64,000 nt of DNA from Rheum nobile (lineage: Eukaryota > Streptophyta > Magnoliopsida > Caryophyllales > Polygonaceae): NCBI GenBank assembly GCA_027886185.1, contig WOAB01000109.1, forward strand, positions 4,692,501-4,756,500, given 5' to 3'. A program made the position numbers and the translations under genes. How positions within the stretch are numbered: the stretch's first letter is position 1; every line of letters starts with the position of its first letter. Under the pieces are notes generated by a model, which worked only from the letters and a program-made list of their open reading frames with translations, did not search any database and was not told where the DNA came from. Below, piece by piece: positions 58,601 through 64,000 of this stretch.

Positions 58601-61600
58601 GCTTGGAAATAAGCTCTTGAAATCTGCTACTGTGAAGGCTTTTTAGTAATCACATCAGCAAGATGTCGTTGAGTTGGTATGTAGGCTGTTTTGATGATTC
58701 CAGCTTCAATCTTCTCCTTAATGAAGGGTTTTTGCATTTCAACATACTTGGTTCTTTTCTTGTTGTTCCACTCTTTGGAAGACGTGATTTTACAGCAATG
58801 AAGGCTGAAAAACTAGAGAAAAGGTTCAGCAATGAAGGTTGAAGAACTCAGTGGGAAAGTTCAGCAATAAAGGCTGAAAAAGTCACTCAGCAATGAAGGC
58901 TGAGGAGAAAAGGTTCAGCAATGAAGGCTCAAGAAATCAGTTAAAAATCTCAGCAATGAAGGCTGAAGACATCAGTGAGAAAGTTCAGCAATGAAGGCTG
59001 AAAAAGTCACTCAGCAATTGAAGGCTGAGGAGAAAATGTTCAGCAATGAAGGCTGAAAAAGTCACTCAGCAATTGAAGGCTGAGAAGAAAATGTTCAGCA
59101 ATGAAGGCTGAATTCCTAGAGAGAAATAAAAAATCCCAGCAATGAAGGCTGGAAGAAAGGAAGAGATGGGAAAACTTTCAGCAATGAAGGCTGAAGTCTA
59201 GAAATATATAAAAAAACAGTTGTTAAGGTTCATTCTCAGCTCATTACTCAGTGGTGCTCCATAAGAAGTCTATCCAAATAAAGGGAACCCACTTCTACCA
59301 ACTGAGATTGGACTATGCCCCTCATCCATTCATACTTCAAGCCCTCCCAACTAAGCTTGGGTCGTACCCGAAGCTCTGATACCATGTTAGTAAAAGAGAT
59401 AGATGGAGATGAGAGAAAATATGTTGTATATTACCAGCTGAGAGTTACAGAATAAATAGAGGAAAATGGAAACTAAAGAGACCCAACAACTATCAGAAAA
59501 AAAGCCTAGGAAACATACACCTAGAGCTACAGCTGAATAATTAAATCTAAAGTAGACTAGAGAAAAAGCAGCCTGCTAACACACTTTACAAGATAAATAC
59601 AGCTTTTGCATCAGAATATTAAAGTAATTTATCCAACAGTATATATAAAAGAAATCAGTTTTCAGATACTTCTATTCACAAAACATCAATTACTAAACCA
59701 TAATTTGAAGTTTAAATAGATAGAAAGTATCATGACTATGAAATTTAGCAGTATCTATTCACACCAGATACTGTTATTGTAGTCATGAAACAAGAATAAG
59801 TTTGAGAGTTTACAAAATGTGCTTCAATTTAAGGAAAATCACTAAATATCCACGGCACTATTTTGGAATACAGAAAAGTGTTCATACGGCAAGCACAAAA
59901 ACTACTCATCAAACTCTCAATGGAAAGAGGGTCACATAGAAGGTTCCATCCCTTCACAAAAAGTAAGAAACATTCTAAATGAACTAGGTGGTGTCCATCA
60001 TTAAGCAAAAGAGGGGTAAATATAACAAGTCAAGTAAACGCAAACTATATGCAAGGCTTATAAGGAATATTTCAGTTTTCAATCATATGAATGTGAGTTG
60101 TACCCATCTGTTCTTTACAAATGGAAGGTTCATAGCCAAGCCTAATAAACATTATTTAACAACTGACACTAGTTGGGCCAATATTCAAGTATCCTTGTTT
60201 CTTAAAAAGGTTTGTCATAAACGTACTTTAACCATATATAACCTGACCCTGTTACATTTGACCCTGCAATCCAAAGCAAGTTCATTCAATCCATTTCAAG
60301 ACCAACCTACTTTGCCAAACTTTTCACCTCTAGTCGAATCCAATTTATGAAGCATTCATATATAAATTTGATTCACAACATTCAACGAAAAAGTGACACT
60401 AATAGTCTAAAGAGCATAAAGATGTGGCAACAGAGTCAATTACATACTTCTCAAAAGATGTGGAGCCAACATTTTATGAAGCCTAGAGATCTGCTCCTCG
60501 TGATTGATATCCTTGAACTCTTCCTGAAATTCTTCTAAACTTCCAAACTGCAGATGGTAAAAACAAATTTTATGATCTGGAAAATATCTGAGTTCATTTG
60601 CAATTTTTGGCATATTTGCCTTTAGCCCATTGTAATCTCTTCTAAAAAATACTGACCTTTCCAGCATCAAGAAAGTGCATGAGCATAAAAAGTTCATCCA
60701 GATTGTTCTGCATAGCAAAACCGACAGTAAGTGGCAATCACTGAAGAAAACACGACATCTCATTTAATAGATTTTATAAATCAATAAACAATAACTCGCA
60801 TGAAAACCCATCATCATCGACAGCAATACCATGCAATTATACAAACCCTGTACTTATGGGTCTCTTCCAATTCTTGTAAAATCATAAACCTTGCTTTCTA
60901 AAGAATGTAGAGAGCTCATTAAGCACCAGTAAAGCAAAGAAATCATGAAATTCACTGAGAAAGCTGAATTATAACAGCAACAAAGGGATTGCTACAGCAG
61001 GAGTTATATTGGGAGGATAAACTTTACAAGAAGAAAGGGGATGACATGATATAATGGAAGGTTGGTTGAATTTCAAGGAAATGGGGAAATTTTCTACTGG
61101 TGAAACTATTGTCAGGGTAGATTGAAAAGGACTGTCAACTCCTAGTTCATCCAATCTCCCATTTAATAGATCCTTGCCTTGTTTCCCCTTACCAATTCCA
61201 GCCCAAAACCTTTCATTTCTCCGGGCATTGTTCTAATCGCTGCCACTTCCCAAGATTTCAATGTTAAATGAGGTATATATCTAATTACAGTAATTATGTT
61301 CTACTCCCATTGAATGAGAATATAAGGAATCCTCTACAATACCAATATCAAAAACAGCAAGGCAATGATTATCACACATTAACTTAATCACCACCTCCTT
61401 TGTCAAACTTCAATTGAATTTTAACAACGGACCCAAAAGAAAAAGTTTCCATACTACACTAGTAATTATCGCGAACTACAAGAACCAGGGAAACGGAATA
61501 CAAGTGGGTAAAACGGTATCAAAATGCAGAAAAGAACATTGTCTGATAGGTGACGAAGCGACGATGCCTCCTGGATAGCACAGAGGATATTTCAGTTCAG

Positions 61601-64000
61601 CGTCAGAGATTGAAGAGGAAAGGACCAGGAGCCCAGGTGAATTGATTTTAAGAAAATGTTGAAGATGATGGTGTGGGCTGCATGAGGGATCGCTGCTGGA
61701 GTGATAGATGAGATTGTACTACATGAGATTAGAATGCCAGATAGATTGTGATGTATACAGCTTTAAAACAGGATTAGAGGGAGGAAACTTTAAAAGATAA
61801 AAATATAAAAACTATATCAACAAAGAATTTGTAACTGCTGCTTCTTTGCTCAAAAGAACCACACACAAATTCATGGTTCATCTGTGAGCTGGATCCACCA
61901 AAACTTTCTTTTCAGACAAAAACGCATTCATGCTGACCAATATAGAATAAAATAATATGTTTCCAAATCAAGTCATCCGCATTTTGCCACACTCTTTATA
62001 TTATGAAGATTTACATAGTAGATCTAAGGCGGTGTTTGGTTGGGCGGAATAAGTAATGAGGAATGGGTTCGGAATGGTCCAATCCATTCACGATACCAGG
62101 CCAGGGAGAAGGGTTTAGGGTCCAGTTTCCTCCATTCACTTACAGAGCCCTTTCTTCTTAGCCATGATTAACGGGCATGGCTACCTGAGCACCTTGTTTG
62201 CCTGCAGCCCGCTTTTTCCTATTCCTCCATCACCACTGCCCGCAAATTGGTTCTAGTGGGTGTGGTAGTCGCTGCTTGCGGCTTGCCTGCTTCTAAAGCT
62301 GTGAAAGTTGGGGGTGGTTGTCTTTTGACCTGGCATATGGCGGTGCTCAGCATGGTTTCGGTCCAAAGAAAGGGAGATGGTAAATTTGAGGTGCATCCAT
62401 GGTTGGGTTTAACGGATGTCGCAAAGGAAAGGCACGAGAAGAGAGTTTGAGTGGTTAGAGATGATGAGGAGTGACGTGAGAGATTGGACAGAAGGTAAAG
62501 CGTTGATCTCAAGATATATTACGTGAAGGAAATTTTCGAAAAACCTTTTGAACAGGCAATTTCGCATTCAAGTTTCAGAATCGGAACACAATGCATGAAT
62601 ATTTATTGTTGATGTGATATTTTTGCTTGAGCATACTACAAATCCTAGCACTGGAGTGTAAAGTGTAAACCAATAAGTATTGATATTCATTTCGAAAACA
62701 TAGCGAAGCTCTAACAATAGCTAAAACTGTCACAATAGCATATCAGACATAGCTATATAAGTAACACCATGACTGACTACCATGTTACTTTGAGACGGTA
62801 CTATCCAGACTAAACCTCCCCTCTTTTATGAGGGGTGATTTTGTTGTACTTTCTATCCCTGCAGTGCTCTTAAACAGGTACATTATGACAAAAGACATGT
62901 TCCTCAAACAATAAAGAGATGATTAAGTTACAGCCAACCACAAAAGAGCACAGAATAAAATGACAGCCGCCATCATTACAGAATAATATGAATAACATGA
63001 CAGCAGACATTATGAGCAGGCATTAAAAAATAGCTAGTACTAGGAACAAGGTTAAGATAGTAAGTTTAGATTAGCATCAGAACAAAGAACTCAAGACTTC
63101 AGACAAAAAAGTAAGAATTGTAATAGCACCTGTAGCGGTGTTCCTGTAAGTAGCACGCGGTGTCTAGTAGAGTATTGTGTCAACTGGAAGAACAACTTTG
63201 AATCCTTGTTCTTGAGACGGTGCCCTTCATCTACAATCTAGATTAAGATGTCATAATACATAGAGTTTACAAATGTGTGTACATACAGCAGAATGAAAAA
63301 CCAAGGCAAGAATTTACCATACACTCCCACTTTATTGGCTTCAAAGATAGAGAATCTAGGTTAATCATTTCATAAGAAGTTAGAAGAACATCGAATTTTA
63401 TCCTGTCTTGCTTGCTCTCACTGGTAGGCAGTCCGGACTTCTTCTTGATCTTTGTAGAGCTTTTTGGGTAATAAAACTCATATTCCCGAATAACGCTACG
63501 AGCTTGTGAAGAACCAAAATACATGACCTGCAATATTTTCCATTTACTACATGCAAGACATGCTCTAGAAGGATTACAATGTGAAGATGAAAGGGTACAT
63601 ACGACATTCATGTGAGGAGCCCATGTTGCAAACTCACGCTCCCAATTACGCAATGTTGATAGTGGTGCTACCACTATATGAGGACCAGTAACCTCTTCAA
63701 AGAGTGAGGCCAAGAAAGCAATACTTTGTATGGTTTTACCTGCATCAATTGTTGAGATACAAATAATAAGAATTTTAAGCATCTGAAAGACCAACTCTAA
63801 TAGGAACATGCTTTAAAAATAAATAAAAATAAGCCAAGGAAGCTTTACCAAGTCCCATCTCATCAGCAAGTATCACATGAGTTTGTTTTGACCAGGAAAA
63901 GCGCAAAAAATTCAGCCCTTCAAGCTGATAAGGATGCATAGTACCTTCAGGTATTGAATGAAGTTTATTAGCATTCATAACAGCACATATTGGTGAGTAT
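46667..64000 (-). CDS. PKL: PICKLE, CHD3-type chromatin remodelling ATPase (5' end outside window)
   Basis: About 25 exons on the minus strand read in order as PICKLE. The blocks are HPYQLEGLNFLRFSWSKQTH, DEMGLGKT (Walker A), IVDEGH (DExH), ARAHRLGQTNK (motif VI), then MVSVEDDDLAGLEDVSSDG, PLMEGEGRSLRVLGFNQSQR, a SANT-SLIDE-like part and a conserved C-terminus. PICKLE is the plant CHD3 remodeller that slides or spaces nucleosomes and promotes H3K27me3 at embryonic genes. It acts in the nucleus. The N-terminal PHD finger and two chromodomains must lie beyond position 64000. Splice sites I assigned are GT-AG. No stop or frameshift is visible in the exons I could define, so the gene is probably functional. 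The exon near 47648-47709 has an unclear donor. Confidence 0.93.
47751..47880. repeat. Perfect 65-bp tandem duplication in a PICKLE intron
   Basis: 47751-47815 and 47816-47880 are identical by eye, from GCGCTCATGAATTTGG to GCACCAGTAAT. A 21-bp tandem copy (AATGAATTAGGTGAGCAACAG) follows near 47909-47950. It lies between two C-terminal exons. Confidence 0.85.
49191..50781. other. Long PICKLE intron, nothing recognised
   Basis: 1.6-kb AT-rich intron with some short ORFs of no homology. No transposon ends identified. Confidence 0.5.
54256..55584. other. PICKLE intron with a short direct duplication
   Basis: 1.3-kb AT-rich intron. The block CTATTTATT ... TTTTCCTCATAAACCA followed by ATCTAAGACTC(G/A)TGAAATTGTAATTATAG is repeated near 54300 and 54370. 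No gene or transposon end recognised. Confidence 0.5.
55585..57559 (-). other. PKL: PICKLE exons: helicase C-lobe
   Basis: Proposed exons: 57420-57559 (KKDVMKELPPKKELILRVEL), 57237-57340 (LRKLCCHPYMLEGVE), 56924-57062 (SGKLQLLDKMMVKLREQGHRV), 56090-56259 (NWQYERIDGKVSGTERQIRI and STRAGGLGLNLATADTV), 55803-55869 (DWNPHADLQAMARAHRLGQT) and 55585-55707 (VMIYRLVARGTVEERMMEL). The joints keep codon phase: 57559 follows 60448 with split Arg, and 55869 joins 56090 through a split Ser. Confidence 0.9.
55861..56040. repeat. 90-bp tandem duplication across an exon edge of PICKLE
   Basis: 55861-55950 recurs as 55951-56040 with differences. The first copy contains the exon 55803-55869 edge and its acceptor; the second contains a decayed copy of the same edge (TTCCAATAGC, a Leu/Ser-type change) and a CTTAG that could serve as a decoy acceptor on the minus strand. 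Confidence 0.7.
58299..58560 (-). repeat. Intronic element 3' LTR
   Basis: TGTTAGTAAAAGAG ... TTATCCAACA on the plus strand; differs from the right copy by about ten sites and one 8-bp gap. Confidence 0.88.
58585..58780 (-). pseudogene. Copia RNase H C-terminal remnant
   Basis: Minus-strand translation includes KYVEMQKPFIKEKIEAGII and LADVITKK, the usual Copia RNase H end, then breaks up before the purine tract. This shows the element's parent was Copia. Confidence 0.7.
58793..59194. repeat. Array of 13 short hairpins (CAGC-AATGAAG-GCTG)
   Basis: Thirteen copies of CAGCAATGAAGGCTG, separated by variable A-rich spacers of 10-40 nt. Arms pair around the 7-8 nt loop AATGAAG or AATTGAAG. The outer pairs vary in a complementary way: TTCAGC/GCTGAA, CTCAGC/GCTGAG, and CCAGC/GCTGG at 59136-59152. 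One copy (58921 region) is mismatched. Replaces most of the coding interior of the element. Confidence 0.85.
59385..59638 (-). repeat. Intronic element 5' LTR
   Basis: Matches the left LTR; on the minus strand it is followed by PBS (rc of 59374-59384). Confidence 0.88.
60448..64000 (-). other. PKL: PICKLE exons: SNF2 ATPase N-lobe
   Basis: Proposed exons (right to left): 63849 to about 63961 or the window edge, 63603-63739, 63318-63527, 63130-63237, 60657-60707, 60448-60547. They give HVILADEMGLGK/TIQSIAFL, PHIVVAPLSTLRNWEREFATWAPHMNV, MYFGSSQAR, KFDVLLTSYEMINLDSL, IVDEGHRLKNKDS, LLTGTPLQ, NNLDELFMLMHFLDAGK and FGSLEEFQEEFKDINHEEQ. Walker A, DEGH and the LTGTP motif are all present. Exon 63130-63237 is exactly 36 codons and exon 60657-60707 exactly 17. 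Confidence 0.9.
60708..63129. other. Largest PICKLE intron, possible MITE
   Basis: 2.4-kb intron between LTGTPLQ and NNLDELF. A GC-richer patch with GGCGGTGTTTGGTTGGGCGG (62031) resembles the end of plant MITEs, but I found no matching end or duplication. An ORF at 62219-62512 has no recognised homology. Confidence 0.45.

Larger units (their letters stand above)
58299..59638 (-). mobile_element. Short Copia-derived LTR element in a PICKLE intron
   Basis: LTRs of 262 bp (58299-58560) and 254 bp (59385-59638) are flanked by the duplication GTATA (58294-58298 and 59639-59643). Minus-strand features are a PBS TGGTATCAGAG next to the right LTR (5' in element sense) and a purine tract GAGGGGGAG next to the left LTR. 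The 824-bp interior keeps only the last part of a Copia RNase H (58585-58780) and a hairpin array. It is a large deletion derivative like TRIM/LARD elements and needs enzymes from an intact Copia element. Confidence 0.88.

Noticed and set aside
58793..59194. CRISPR-like array of 13 repeats
   Set aside because: Short degenerate units, A-rich spacers of variable length, inside a plant LTR element.
62219..62512. 97-codon ORF in a PICKLE intron
   Set aside because: No homology, inside an intron, and overlapped by an ORF on the other strand.

Overview
The window is nuclear DNA from a flowering plant, most likely a eudicot. The evidence is a spliced PICKLE-type CHD3 chromatin remodeller, plant-specific retrotransposon lineages (Athila-like, Tekay/Del chromovirus, Copia), a plant mobile domain (PMD) gene, a MULE transposase and plant-type PBS sequences. 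I cannot name the species. About 46 kb (1-46600) is transposon-rich, and the right 17 kb is one host gene on the minus strand.

Layout. (1) 1-1538 is AT-rich with a possible Helitron 3' end at 1334. (2) 1544-7263 is a complete minus-strand LTR element (TSD AGTTA) that carries only gag and a decayed protease. (3) 7573-8097 is a hAT-like MITE. (4) 8319-12982 is a decayed Copia element with very short LTRs (TSD AGGCA). (5) 13220-15145 is a foldback element with ~370-bp inverted arms and a 24-bp minisatellite. (6) 15281-17925 and 38868-39838 hold a small acidic exon candidate and a PMD gene. The PMD gene is split by a 21-kb composite (17926-38862, TSD AGCGA) made of three LTRs and two gag-protease interiors, both without RT and integrase. 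A Tekay-type Gypsy element (19617-30324, TSD AGTAT) is nested in the first gag. (7) 40145-40474 is a GRF-type zinc-finger ORF. (8) 40540-43100 is a long repeat region with GC-rich palindromes and telomere-like words, followed by a 42-nt U2 snRNA 5' fragment (43151-43192). (9) 44032-46100 is a broken MULE transposase followed by an OTU protease domain. (10) 46667 to the right edge is PICKLE, with the ATPase and C-terminal regions inside the window and the PHD finger and chromodomains beyond the right edge. One PICKLE intron holds a short Copia-derived LTR element (58299-59638, TSD GTATA).

Insertion order can be read directly: PMD gene first, then the gag-protease composite, then the Tekay element. 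The elements are non-autonomous or broken, and the gag-protease elements would need enzymes from elsewhere.

The most unusual signal is one no standard annotation names. At least five transposon lineages here each carry their own set of short, iterated, GC-biased hairpins in non-coding or LTR DNA. In two of them (the Tekay LTR and the intronic Copia derivative) the stem arms differ between copies yet remain complementary, which suggests that structure rather than sequence is conserved. All coordinates and alignments were made by eye.
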